This document shows, piece after piece, positions 8,271-15,949 of a stretch of DNA of 53,749 nt. The notes under the pieces are model-generated. The model saw nothing but the letters and a program-made list of their open reading frames with translations, did not search any database and was not told where the DNA came from. The stretch's first letter is position 1. Every line of letters begins with the position of its first letter. The stretch comes from Coriobacteriia bacterium. Lineage in GTDB: Bacteria; Actinomycetota; Coriobacteriia; Anaerosomatales; Anaerosomataceae. The translations under genes were made by a program, and so were the position numbers. Location: positions 1 to 53,749 of the forward strand of contig JAFGVD010000017.1 of the NCBI GenBank assembly GCA_016938135.1, written 5' to 3'.

Positions 8271-8996
8271 TTATACCTCGGCAGGCTCAGAAGGAAGCCT
8301 TCTAAGTGCACACAGAGAGGGTATGGCGTGCCTGAACGTGACAGCCTCGCAAGCAAGGAACTTGTCCAGAACCAACGCGGCGTAACGCATAGCCGGATGT
8401 TGCGCGCGACGCTGCGTGGCCACTGCGAACAACACCGCCCACGCTGCCAGATGCTCGGCGAAGAAAGCGTGCGCCCAGTCCGACGCGTCAGGTTCAACGG
8501 CGATACGCTCAAGACAGTACGCCATGAAGTCCAGTTCAATGGCGATATGATCGACGCAATCAAGCGCCTTGAGACGACCGGGAATCGTGTATCGCGCCCG
8601 GGCGTACACCTGTTCCACGATATGGATCCGGCTCTGATCGCCAGTGCCCAGATACGTCGACTCACGCGGTGGGACGACATTAACGAGCGGGTTGTAGTCG
8701 CACTCCCCGAATAGCTGGATCCGTTCAATAGCGAAATCTCGACGCACATCCGGATCAAGAAGCTCAAGGAACGCCTCGCGCGAAAGCGACTGGATGAGAT
8801 CCTCATCGATGTACGGCATACGATGACAGCTTCGAGTTGATGAGACGAGACGCACGATGCTGTCTGCAGCACCATCCTCGGCACCATGGATCAGATTGGA
8901 GAGCTCACGGTAGGTGTCAATCCTATCAATGAGGTGGCACTGACAGACTCCGGATCCAACGGCAGAGCATGACGATGACTGCGCTTGATCGATCAT
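8271..8996 (-). CDS. TorD/DmsD-family molybdoenzyme chaperone
   Basis: A 241-residue, mostly helical protein with the TorD-family hallmarks: DHIAIELDFMAYCLERIAV near the middle and FFAEHLAAWAVLFAVA about 25 residues later. Such chaperones bind the twin-arginine leader of DMSO/TMAO-reductase-family subunits and guard cofactor insertion. The first ~60 residues are rich in Cys, Ser and Asp and less family-like. A GAGGGGG ribosome binding site precedes the ATG. No molybdoenzyme structural gene is in the window, so its client is elsewhere. The MoaE-like gene follows directly, which suggests a shared molybdenum-enzyme role. Confidence 0.8.
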   Translation of the reverse strand: MIDQAQSSSCSAVGSGVCQCHLIDRIDTYRELSNLIHGAEDGAADSIVRLVSSTRSCHRMPYIDEDLIQSLSREAFLELLDPDVRRDFAIERIQLFGECDYNPLVNVVPPRESTYLGTGDQSRIHIVEQVYARARYTIPGRLKALDCVDHIAIELDFMAYCLERIAVEPDASDWAHAFFAEHLAAWAVLFAVATQRRAQHPAMRYAALVLDKFLACEAVTFRHAIPSLCALRRLPSEPAEV

Positions 8997-9084
8997 CCGT
9001 CACACCCCCTCGCTTCGAGACCAGACGCGTACATAAGCGATAACGCACCGCAAGGTATCTGGATACGGGCTTCGTCAAGAAATA

Positions 9085-9954
9085 TTACGAACTCTTGTTT
9101 CCCAGTATACGCCCTACGGCACCATCCATGCCTAGTGGCATGATATGCACGCCATCCGCGATCTCCCGGATATCTCGTACCTGCTCCGTTGCGAGAGCTA
9201 TCGCCTCCTCAGCGGGGTCATCAGCCCGGCGGATCCTGTCAGCGATGTGATCGGGCACCATCAAGCCCGCTAGCTTACGATTGATGAAGTCTATCGCACG
9301 CGGGCTCCGCAACAACAAGACTCCCGCGATGATCTTGACGCCCATCGGGCGAAGCGCCTCCACGGCCCGTTCAAGCTTCCCCATGTCGAAGATAGCCTGG
9401 GTCTGGAAGAAGCGCACTCCTGCTTCCGCCTTGCGTTGGGCGCGTATGAGCTGGATCTCCCATGGTTCTGCCTCGGGAAACATCGCCGCGCCCACCAAGA
9501 AGTCCGTTGCACCATCAAGCTCGCGTCCCAACATGTCATGCCCGCCGTTCATAGCGGTGGCGATGGCAGCCAGTTGGGTCGAGTCCAGGTCGAACACACC
9601 CTTAGCGTGAGGATGATCGCCCGACCGAGGGTCATCGCCGGTCACGGCCAGCAGGTTCTGAAGACCCAAAGTCCATGCGGCGAGTAGATCCGACTGCAGT
9701 GCAAGACGATTTCGATCCCTACATGTCTGCTGGAAGATCGGTTCGTATCCCATGTCCATGACCACGCGTGACGCTGCAAGACTGGACAGGTGCAGCGTCG
9801 CTCCCTGGTTATCGGTGACGTTGAGGGCATGGCAGTGCGGACCGACGGTCTCGACCGCTTTTCGCATCGACGTCAGATCCGTGCCCAATGGAGGTGCGAC
9901 CTCACCCGTCACAACGAACTCTCCGCGCTCCAATGCCTCTCTGAAGCGGCTCAC
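9085..9954 (-). CDS. metF: Methylenetetrahydrofolate reductase
   Basis: Reduces 5,10-methylene-THF to 5-methyl-THF, the methyl donor for methionine synthase. At 289 residues it is a single TIM-barrel of usual bacterial length. Visible family features are FVVTGEVAPPLGTD at the start, NVTDNQ near residue 46, AVTGDDPRSGDHP near 105-115, and AEAGVRFFQTQAIFD near 178. Its ATG overlaps the metV stop (ATGA), and it is the last gene of the T-box-controlled methionine operon. With MetV beside it, this is probably the two-subunit, flavin/iron-sulfur type seen in acetogens and related bacteria, which may use ferredoxin or another donor rather than NADH alone. Confidence 0.93.
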   Translation of the reverse strand: MSRFREALERGEFVVTGEVAPPLGTDLTSMRKAVETVGPHCHALNVTDNQGATLHLSSLAASRVVMDMGYEPIFQQTCRDRNRLALQSDLLAAWTLGLQNLLAVTGDDPRSGDHPHAKGVFDLDSTQLAAIATAMNGGHDMLGRELDGATDFLVGAAMFPEAEPWEIQLIRAQRKAEAGVRFFQTQAIFDMGKLERAVEALRPMGVKIIAGVLLLRSPRAIDFINRKLAGLMVPDHIADRIRRADDPAEEAIALATEQVRDIREIADGVHIMPLGMDGAVGRILGNKSS

Positions 9955-10619
9955 GGGCGATCACCGCCCCTCTTCTTGCGTAGGTTCACGTTTCCGGGCT
10001 TGAGTTTGGTGGAGAAGTCCTTGGGAGGAAGCATCGCCGTGTTATTCCTGCCCTGTTCTTTCAGCCTTCGCTGTATGCGAACGTGTGTGCATTCCCGATC
10101 CTGCAAGACCTCGCACATCCCGTTCCACATCCCGCCACAGGGACCATTGAGAAGTCCTTTGGGACAAGTGGTAACCGGACAGATGCCCGCAGTGAGATCC
10201 AACACGCAATCGCCACACATCTGGCAGCGCTCCTCGAACACCCCATGCCGCATGACATTACCCAGGAAGAGCGATTCAAGCCCGGGGAACACCGGCTTGG
10301 ACACGGAATCCGCTACGGTCTGGACGCCGGCTCCACATGCGAGGACGAGTACGGCATCTGCGTCGTCGATCTCCCCGTGGTGCTTACGGGACTCGAGCTT
10401 GGTACCCCCGAGGTGACACGTGACCTCGCCTACCGCCCAACCCGATACGACGTAACCGGCCTGCTCCAGCGCCGCCTTCATCTCAATGACTTCTTTCTCC
10501 CCACCGGTGTTGGCGACCGTCGCGCACTGACCGCAGCCCATGATGAACACCGACCCGGCATCGATCGAATTGAGTCCGTCTGTGATGCGTTCCCATTCAC
10601 GGGGTCTTGTGATGATCAT
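9951..10619 (-). CDS. metV: MetV-type partner of methylene-THF reductase (MTHFR C-terminal/zinc-finger family)
   Basis: The 222-residue protein carries the MTHFR_C domain found as a separate subunit in MetVF-type reductases. Cys motifs are CGQC near residue 30 and a cluster CQMCGDC ... CPVTTCPKGLLNGPCGG between about residues 131 and 161, suited to iron-sulfur or zinc binding. Its start overlaps the metH stop and its end overlaps the metF start, each by four bases, so all three are probably translated in a fixed ratio. It likely feeds electrons into MetF or is needed for its stability, as reported for Moorella- and Acetobacterium-type enzymes. Confidence 0.9.
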   Translation of the reverse strand: MIITRPREWERITDGLNSIDAGSVFIMGCGQCATVANTGGEKEVIEMKAALEQAGYVVSGWAVGEVTCHLGGTKLESRKHHGEIDDADAVLVLACGAGVQTVADSVSKPVFPGLESLFLGNVMRHGVFEERCQMCGDCVLDLTAGICPVTTCPKGLLNGPCGGMWNGMCEVLQDRECTHVRIQRRLKEQGRNNTAMLPPKDFSTKLKPGNVNLRKKRGGDRP

Positions 10620-13033
10620 CTCGAGCCTTCCCTGTTTGCACGTATGGCCTCTCGGACAGCTCGCACGCAGCCGGGAGCGTCCTTCGAATAGCCAGCTCCG
10701 ATGGATGATGCATAGTCCTCCGTGACAACCGCTCCACCCACGAAGACAGGGGTGTCGCCGGCCTCGGCAAGCGCGCGTACCGTGCTCTCCATGAACCTGA
10801 GTGTCGTCGTCATCAGCGCCGAAAGGCAGACGACATCCGCAGACGTCGCCGCTTCCACAAAACTCTCAGGAGCGACATCCACGCCAAGATCATCCACCTC
10901 GTAACCCTGGCTCTCCAACATGCTGATGCAGATATCCTTACCGATACTGTGCACATCGCCCTTCACGGTCCCGAAAGCTACACGGCCCTCGGTCGTGGCC
11001 GAACCTGTGGGCAAGTGCGACTTCGCACGATCCACGGCAAGTTTCATGGCCTCAGCAGCTGCTATCAGCTGCGGCAAGAAGACCTCGCCTCGGCCATAGC
11101 CGTCTCCGAGCGTCTGGATGGCCGGGGTGAGGACGTCAGCGATAACGGCCTGCGCGCCCATGCCCCCCTCGATCAGCTTATCGACGAGTCCGGGAGCACT
11201 GTCTCTGTCGCCCCGCGCGATCGCGGTAGCGAGCGTACCGGCTACAGAAGCAGAAGCGCTCACCTCGGCGGGTCCAACGGATCGTGCTGGCACGTGCATG
11301 GTCTCGACGGAGACAGAAGCGATCCACTTCGCGGCCTGGGCGTCATGTCCGAGCAACGCATCCACCGCGCTCACCGCCTCCATCGCCGCAACGTCCGACG
11401 GGTTGATGATCGCCGCATGAAGACCGTTGCCCGCAGCCATTGCCAGGAATGCAGCATTGAGCTGCGGACGCCCGGGTAGTCCATGGCTCACATTGCTCAC
11501 ACCCAGTACCGTGGCCAGCCCCCACTCGCGCGAAACTGTACGGACCGCGTCAAGCGTGGTAGCTGCAGCACGGGGATCCGTGGCAGCGGTCATCGTCAAG
11601 CAATCGACTATGAGGTCGCGATCGCTCAGGCCGAAGGCATGCGCGCGCCTTCTCACCCGATCGACGATGGCGAGCCTTCCCTCGGCGGTGTCAGGAATGC
11701 CGTCGTCGTCCAGAGCAAGCACTACAACAGCCGCTCCATAGCGGCGGGCCAACGGCAGCACCGTGCTCATGGACTCCTCGCCGCCATTGACCGAGTTGAT
11801 GAGCGCCCTGCCAGGATAGGCACGAAGCGCGGGCTCCAGCGCGGCAGGATCTGTGTTGTCCAGGACCAGGGGCAGGTCAGACATCCCTACAAGCGTCATA
11901 ACGGCCTGAGGCAACAGGAGCGTAGCATCGACCCCTACAGCACCCACGTTGACATCCAACAGGTGCGCTCCCACATCTTGCTGCTGAGACGCGAACTCAC
12001 GGACCACGGTCATCGAGCCCTCGCGCAAAGAGTCAGCGAGGTGCTTCTTGCCGGTTGGATTGATGCGCTCTCCGATGACCGAGAAGGGCAGCCCCTCTCC
12101 TACACGTGCCACGCCCCGGGGACCGGCGAGGACCATGCCGGTGTGGACTGCGGGCCGCTGCGAGAGCTTCACTTGCTTAGCGAAGTCCACGATCGCACCG
12201 GTGAACGTGGGCGTGGAGCCGCAGCACGAGCCCACAAGGCCCGCACCGAGCTCTGCAAAACGAGCCGCAGCGGTGCCAAGCTGGTCCGGGGTACCCGGAA
12301 ACACCGTCTTTCCGTCAACGAGCGTGGGTAGACCAGCGTTGGGCTGCACCAACAGCGGAAGCGAGGTCGCCGCCGCCATCTGCTCTACCAGAGGCAGCAT
12401 CTGTTCAGGTCCAAGACCGCAGTTCATCCCCACAACAGATGCGCCGGCAGCCTCCAAGATCACTGCTGCCGTAGCGGGGTCTGTCCCGGAGAGCTCCATG
12501 CGACCGGAAAGGCCAAAGCTCACAGCGGCGAAGACCGGAAGGTCAGAAACGGATCGCGCAGCAAGAACCGCGCAACGCGCCTCTGCGATGTCGGTCATCG
12601 TCTCTATCAATATGGCATCGGGGCGCTCAACAACCAGCGCCTCGATCTGCTCGACGAACAACGTGAACAGCTCGTCGAAGGTCGCCTTGCCCATGGGCTG
12701 CAGGACACGTCCTGTGGGGCCCACATCACCCAGCACGTGCTGCGCACCGGACTTCTTGGCTATCCGCACAGCCGCACGGTTGAGTTCGGCGACCTGGTCA
12801 CCCAGCCCGTACTCATCCAGCTTGGCGCGTGTGCCACCGAAGGTGTTGGTGGTCACACAGTCCGCGCCAGCCAGCACGTAGTTATGATGTATGTCTGCGA
12901 TGATCTCAGGCGCCGTCACATTGAGTTGCTCCGGACACTGCTCGGCAGGCACGCCACCACGCTGGAGCATCGTGCCCATCGCTCCATCGATGACGAGCAC
13001 CTCTTGGCCAAGTCTCATCTCTATATCAGGCAT
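10616..13033 (-). CDS. metH: Cobalamin-dependent methionine synthase lacking the reactivation domain
   Basis: Transfers the methyl group of 5-methyl-THF through cobalamin to homocysteine. The 805 residues hold the homocysteine/zinc barrel (1 to ~300; Cys ligands in GMNCGLG and GSCCGS), the pterin barrel (about 310-570; FSVIGERINPTGKKHL), the four-helix cap (about 600-680) and the B12 domain with DVHSIG (Asp693, His695 and Gly698 of DxHxxG). The usual C-terminal AdoMet-binding reactivation domain (about 330 residues) is absent. Reactivation of oxidised cob(II)alamin must therefore use another protein, or the cytoplasm must stay reduced. It sits between the homocysteine-synthesis genes and metV/metF. 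Confidence 0.94.
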   Translation of the reverse strand: MPDIEMRLGQEVLVIDGAMGTMLQRGGVPAEQCPEQLNVTAPEIIADIHHNYVLAGADCVTTNTFGGTRAKLDEYGLGDQVAELNRAAVRIAKKSGAQHVLGDVGPTGRVLQPMGKATFDELFTLFVEQIEALVVERPDAILIETMTDIAEARCAVLAARSVSDLPVFAAVSFGLSGRMELSGTDPATAAVILEAAGASVVGMNCGLGPEQMLPLVEQMAAATSLPLLVQPNAGLPTLVDGKTVFPGTPDQLGTAAARFAELGAGLVGSCCGSTPTFTGAIVDFAKQVKLSQRPAVHTGMVLAGPRGVARVGEGLPFSVIGERINPTGKKHLADSLREGSMTVVREFASQQQDVGAHLLDVNVGAVGVDATLLLPQAVMTLVGMSDLPLVLDNTDPAALEPALRAYPGRALINSVNGGEESMSTVLPLARRYGAAVVVLALDDDGIPDTAEGRLAIVDRVRRRAHAFGLSDRDLIVDCLTMTAATDPRAAATTLDAVRTVSREWGLATVLGVSNVSHGLPGRPQLNAAFLAMAAGNGLHAAIINPSDVAAMEAVSAVDALLGHDAQAAKWIASVSVETMHVPARSVGPAEVSASASVAGTLATAIARGDRDSAPGLVDKLIEGGMGAQAVIADVLTPAIQTLGDGYGRGEVFLPQLIAAAEAMKLAVDRAKSHLPTGSATTEGRVAFGTVKGDVHSIGKDICISMLESQGYEVDDLGVDVAPESFVEAATSADVVCLSALMTTTLRFMESTVRALAEAGDTPVFVGGAVVTEDYASSIGAGYSKDAPGCVRAVREAIRANREGSR

Positions 13034-13057
13034 CTGTCTTCCTCTCGGTGCCCATGC

Positions 13058-13369
13058 TTATCGGTCCAGGTCATCCAGGTAGCGCGATGCGAAGAAGTAC
13101 GTCGTGAACAGCACCATGAGCGTGAACGCACCGATCTGCAGCAAGGCGTCGGGTCCGGCCTCAAGCTGCAGCGCCGCTATCTCACCGTTGCCCGATGCTA
13201 TCAGCGTCGAAACGACCACAGCGATCAGAAACGCCGCCAGCGTCCCCCGCAACATCCGTCTGCCTGCCGAGCGGCCCAGCCTCGAGCCAACGGGCATCGC
13301 AGCGATGAACAGGACGAACGCCACCAGGCCGGCCGATACGATCGCTTGGGGATATGAAAGGTCGACCAT
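13058..13369 (-). CDS. Small three-helix membrane protein in the homocysteine/methionine operon
   Basis: Unrecognised. The 103 residues form three hydrophobic segments (about 10-27, 40-58 and 75-92) separated by an Arg-rich loop (GSRLGRSAGRRM) and a polar loop, and end in a charged tail (RYLDDLDR). The ATG at 13369 is chosen because AAGGAG lies ten bases before it; an upstream GTG (13396) would add nine residues. It lies 31 bases after the NIL-ferredoxin gene and 24 bases before metH on the same strand, so it is under the Met T-box. It could help import sulfide or methionine, or hold the sulfur-transfer complex at the membrane, but nothing in the sequence shows this. Confidence 0.75.
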   Translation of the reverse strand: MVDLSYPQAIVSAGLVAFVLFIAAMPVGSRLGRSAGRRMLRGTLAAFLIAVVVSTLIASGNGEIAALQLEAGPDALLQIGAFTLMVLFTTYFFASRYLDDLDR

Positions 13370-13400
13370 CTGCACACCGCTCCTTCGCAGCGTCAAGGCT

Positions 13401-13805
13401 TCAGAAACTGAGCGTGACCGCTCTTCTGGGACAGGCTACCACGCATGCTTCGCAGTACACGCACTTGTCCTTGTCGAACAGCAGCGCACCGTCGGCATCC
13501 AACGTCAGAGCACCCGGACGGCACACAGCGGTGCACAGGCCGCACAGGACGCACGCATCTTCATCCAGCCGGATGTCGGTGGCCGCGGGGTGGACCAGGA
13601 TGCCTTCCTTCTCAAGGAAGGCCACACCTGCCTCGAAGTCCTCCTTACGACCTGTAAGCTCCAGCAGCATGCGCCCTTCCTGCCCGGGCTGGATGAGCGC
13701 GCGCAAGATGTTGGGCACCAGATTGAAGTCCTTGACCAGGTTGTAGACCACCGGCTTGGTGGCCTGCTGGGGTGGGAACCTGAGATCGAACCGTTTGCGC
13801 GGCAT
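13401..13805 (-). CDS. NIL domain / 2[4Fe-4S] ferredoxin of homocysteine biosynthesis
   Basis: The 134-residue protein has an N-terminal NIL domain (about 5-75), a fold also found at the end of methionine ABC ATPases, followed by two four-cysteine iron-sulfur motifs: CVLCGLCTAVC (Cys85, 88, 91, 95) and CVYCEACVVAC (Cys115, 118, 121, 125). It matches the methanogen protein MA1822, which works with COG1900 to convert aspartate semialdehyde and sulfide into homocysteine and probably supplies electrons. Its start directly abuts the stop of the COG1900 gene, so the two are co-translated as in archaea. Confidence 0.93.
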   Translation of the reverse strand: MPRKRFDLRFPPQQATKPVVYNLVKDFNLVPNILRALIQPGQEGRMLLELTGRKEDFEAGVAFLEKEGILVHPAATDIRLDEDACVLCGLCTAVCRPGALTLDADGALLFDKDKCVYCEACVVACPRRAVTLSF

Positions 13806-14978
13806 CTATATCGCCTCCTCGGTGCGTACCTCTAGCGGCTTGACGCCCTGGCTGCCGGGCTGCGGCAGAGGCTGCAGCGGCCGTGTGAGCTCCATTCTCT
13901 CCTCGGCGATCCAACGCTTGAGCTCCTGCGCGATACGGCGCGCCTTGGGAAGCGAGCTGATGGGACCGGTGGGGATCTTCTTGCCGTCGATCTCGATCTG
14001 GCCGCTACGCAGCTGCGCGTAGGTGACCTGCCCGAGCGAAGGGCGGCTGCGGCGTTGTACGCCGTAGTCGTAGATGGTCGCCGTCAGGTCGGCGTCGGTG
14101 AGCGCCAGCGTAGCCGCGATCTGCTCGTCCAGCACCGGGATCGGCACACCGATGCCCACGAAAGCACTGGTACCGTAGCCCGTGAATGTCGCTGCCGAGA
14201 AGAACTCGGTGCTAGCGTGCTTGAGATCGGCGATCACAGCCAACGTTCCCGCCGGTCCCACAGGAACCCCGTGTTCATCACGCTTCTGATTGGGGTTGTG
14301 CTGCGTTCCCTCCCAGGCGATGTAACCGGCAGCGCCTGCCACGAAGATGCGCGAACCCACACCTATCGTGCGATAGGTAGGATCGTTCAGCAGCGGCGAA
14401 AGCGCGCCTGCGGAACAGTACGTGGCGTTGCCAAGACGCGGCAGGATCGTACCTAGATAGGTATTGAGCGACCTATCGCCGCTGTTCACTGCGACCGCGT
14501 AATTCTGGTACGCGTTGCGCGGGTTGAAGAAGTACGCCTGGTTCAAGTCAGCAAGCGTCACCCACGTGTCGATGTCGGTACGCGGGTAACAGTCCGTCCC
14601 GGTACTGGTGGCACGCAGCCGCACCGACTTGCCGGAAAGCAGATCCTCGATGACGTGTGCGCCGCCGTACTCGATGCCTTTGAAGCGGCTGGGCTGGGTG
14701 ACTCCTATATAGGTGTCTACTGCGGCCATGCCGCCGTACGCCTCGACGTCGTTGAGGGTGATCTCGCCCATACGGATGGGCGGGTCGCTGTGTCCGAAGT
14801 TAAGCACCGCGCCTGACGAGCACATCGGCCCGAACGTCCCGGTCGTGACCACGTCCACCCGTTTTGCAGCCGCCGGGATACCCTCAGCAGCAGCGATCTC
14901 CGCAAACTCCTCAGCGGTCACCACGACCGCTTCTCCGGCCGCGATGCGAGCGTTGATCTCGTCCCATGTCTTGGCCAT
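13806..14978 (-). CDS. Homocysteine biosynthesis protein (COG1900/DUF39)
   Basis: A 390-residue member of the family of methanogen MA1821, which helps turn aspartate semialdehyde directly into homocysteine using sulfide, bypassing homoserine activation and cystathionine. Two cysteines at conserved places are visible: Cys53 in GPMCSSGA and Cys130 in GTDCYPRTD; a third lies in TYCSAGALSP. The archaeal protein also has CBS domains, which are absent here. It is the first gene after the Met T-box leader and has a GGAGG site ten bases before its ATG. No metA/metX, metB or metY is in the window, so this may be the cell's main homocysteine route (inference). Confidence 0.93.
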   Translation of the reverse strand: MAKTWDEINARIAAGEAVVVTAEEFAEIAAAEGIPAAAKRVDVVTTGTFGPMCSSGAVLNFGHSDPPIRMGEITLNDVEAYGGMAAVDTYIGVTQPSRFKGIEYGGAHVIEDLLSGKSVRLRATSTGTDCYPRTDIDTWVTLADLNQAYFFNPRNAYQNYAVAVNSGDRSLNTYLGTILPRLGNATYCSAGALSPLLNDPTYRTIGVGSRIFVAGAAGYIAWEGTQHNPNQKRDEHGVPVGPAGTLAVIADLKHASTEFFSAATFTGYGTSAFVGIGVPIPVLDEQIAATLALTDADLTATIYDYGVQRRSRPSLGQVTYAQLRSGQIEIDGKKIPTGPISSLPKARRIAQELKRWIAEERMELTRPLQPLPQPGSQGVKPLEVRTEEAI

Positions 14979-14996
14979 GCCACTTCCACCTCCAAT

Positions 14997-15343
14997 AGAA
15001 AAACGCCTCCCGCCCGGACTGTTATGTCAGGGCGAAAAGCGTTCAAGCGCTTTCGCGGTACCACCCGACTTCGTCACGCGCCTTGCGTGACCTCGTTCGA
15101 GCACGGGACCGGTGGTGGTTCCGCTCGGCGGGCGGGAGATATTCGCCGAGGGGGTCCGATGCTCAAAGGCTGTGGTATCGGTGCCTGCCGTCCGGCATTA
15201 CTTGGCGCTGTGGCGCCGTTCCTCCGGATGCCTCCGAGGCCATGTTCCGCGGTTTGTCAGGCGCCGGTTCTCAGCTGCTCCGGCTCTCTGGCGGCCCTAC
15301 CCGACCGCGTACTCATCCTCATCTAAAGCTGTGTATGAAGTTG
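14997..15343 (-). ncRNA. T-box riboswitch, probably tRNA-Met specific
   Basis: This leader has all the parts of a transcriptional T-box, read on the minus strand. The T-box sequence GGGTGGTACCGCG is at 15066-15054. Just before it is a stem III-like hairpin, GTCACGC/GCGTGAC. Stem I has AGTA and AGAGAGCCGG...GCTGAGAACCGG segments. After the T-box comes a terminator (14997-15045) whose outer arms AACGC/GCGTT run into TTTTT. The specifier position, in GGAACATGGCC, reads ATG at 15243-15241. The UGGU of the T-box would pair with a tRNA ending ACCA, that is with discriminator A as in tRNA-Met. Uncharged tRNA-Met should therefore switch on homocysteine and methionine synthesis. Confidence 0.9.
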
Positions 15344-15349
15344 CGCTAG

Positions 15350-15379
15350 AACATACGACCCGACGGGGTATCATGTCAA
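15350..15379 (-). promoter_or_regulatory. Promoter of the T-box methionine operon
   Basis: Read on the minus strand, a perfect -35 TTGACA (15379-15374) is followed after 18 bases by TATGTT (15355-15350). Transcription would start near 15343, immediately before stem I of the T-box leader. It faces away from the NUDIX gene's 3' end. Confidence 0.75.
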
Positions 15380-15408
15380 CCTTGAGCGATACCGGTCAGG
15401 CGCGCCAT

Positions 15409-15855
15409 TCAGGTCCTGGACCGCTTCTCCACCAGCAAGAATGCAGCCTGCAGCACCTCATCATGATCGAAGGCGAGCGACGGCAACTCGGCGACGTCGA
15501 ACCAGCCTACCTCGCCGGCGTCATCCCCCGCTGACGGTGAGACTTCCTTCTCTCCCAACACCGCAAGATAGACAGCCGAGACCGTCCAGCCGCGAGGATC
15601 ACGGCCACGCTTGCCGAAGATACCCACCAGGCTGAGCGGTCCATCCCACACGACACCAGTCTCCTCGGCAAGCTCACGGCGCGCCGCACCCTCGGCAAGC
15701 TCCCACTCGTCAACGAATCCACCCGGCAACGCCCACTGGCCGGCGAACGGATCGAAGCGGCGCTGGATAAGCAGCACCTCGCGCGTGCCGGCCTGCTCAC
15801 GGAGCAGCACGACGTCGGCGGTCAAGGCAGGTCTTGGATACTCGTATTCAGGCAT
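15409..15855 (-). CDS. NUDIX hydrolase
   Basis: A 148-residue hydrolase of nucleoside-diphosphate-linked compounds. The NUDIX box is complete (around residues 47-69): it starts GFVDEWELAEGAARRELAEE and continues TGV. The substrate is uncertain; the ADP-ribose pyrophosphatase or 8-oxo-dGTPase groups are both possible, and QWALPGG before the box is seen in both. I chose the ATG at 15855, where family homology begins; no ribosome binding site precedes it, but TACACT lies six bases upstream, so the mRNA may be leaderless. It is divergent from the EamA gene, with 94 bases between the two starts. Confidence 0.92.
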   Translation of the reverse strand: MPEYEYPRPALTADVVLLREQAGTREVLLIQRRFDPFAGQWALPGGFVDEWELAEGAARRELAEETGVVWDGPLSLVGIFGKRGRDPRGWTVSAVYLAVLGEKEVSPSAGDDAGEVGWFDVAELPSLAFDHDEVLQAAFLLVEKRSRT

Positions 15856-15949
15856 GCCGCGAGTGTAGCGCACTCCGGGCGGTTCCCGCTTCCTTAGGCG
15901 GGCGCTCAGGAGTATCCTGGCAAGACCCATCTTGGCCGAGGAGGAACCT

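Noticed and set aside
14979-15408. A SAM or cobalamin riboswitch before the methionine operon
   Set aside because: The leader contains the T-box core and an Met specifier. No SAM-I core or B12 box is visible.
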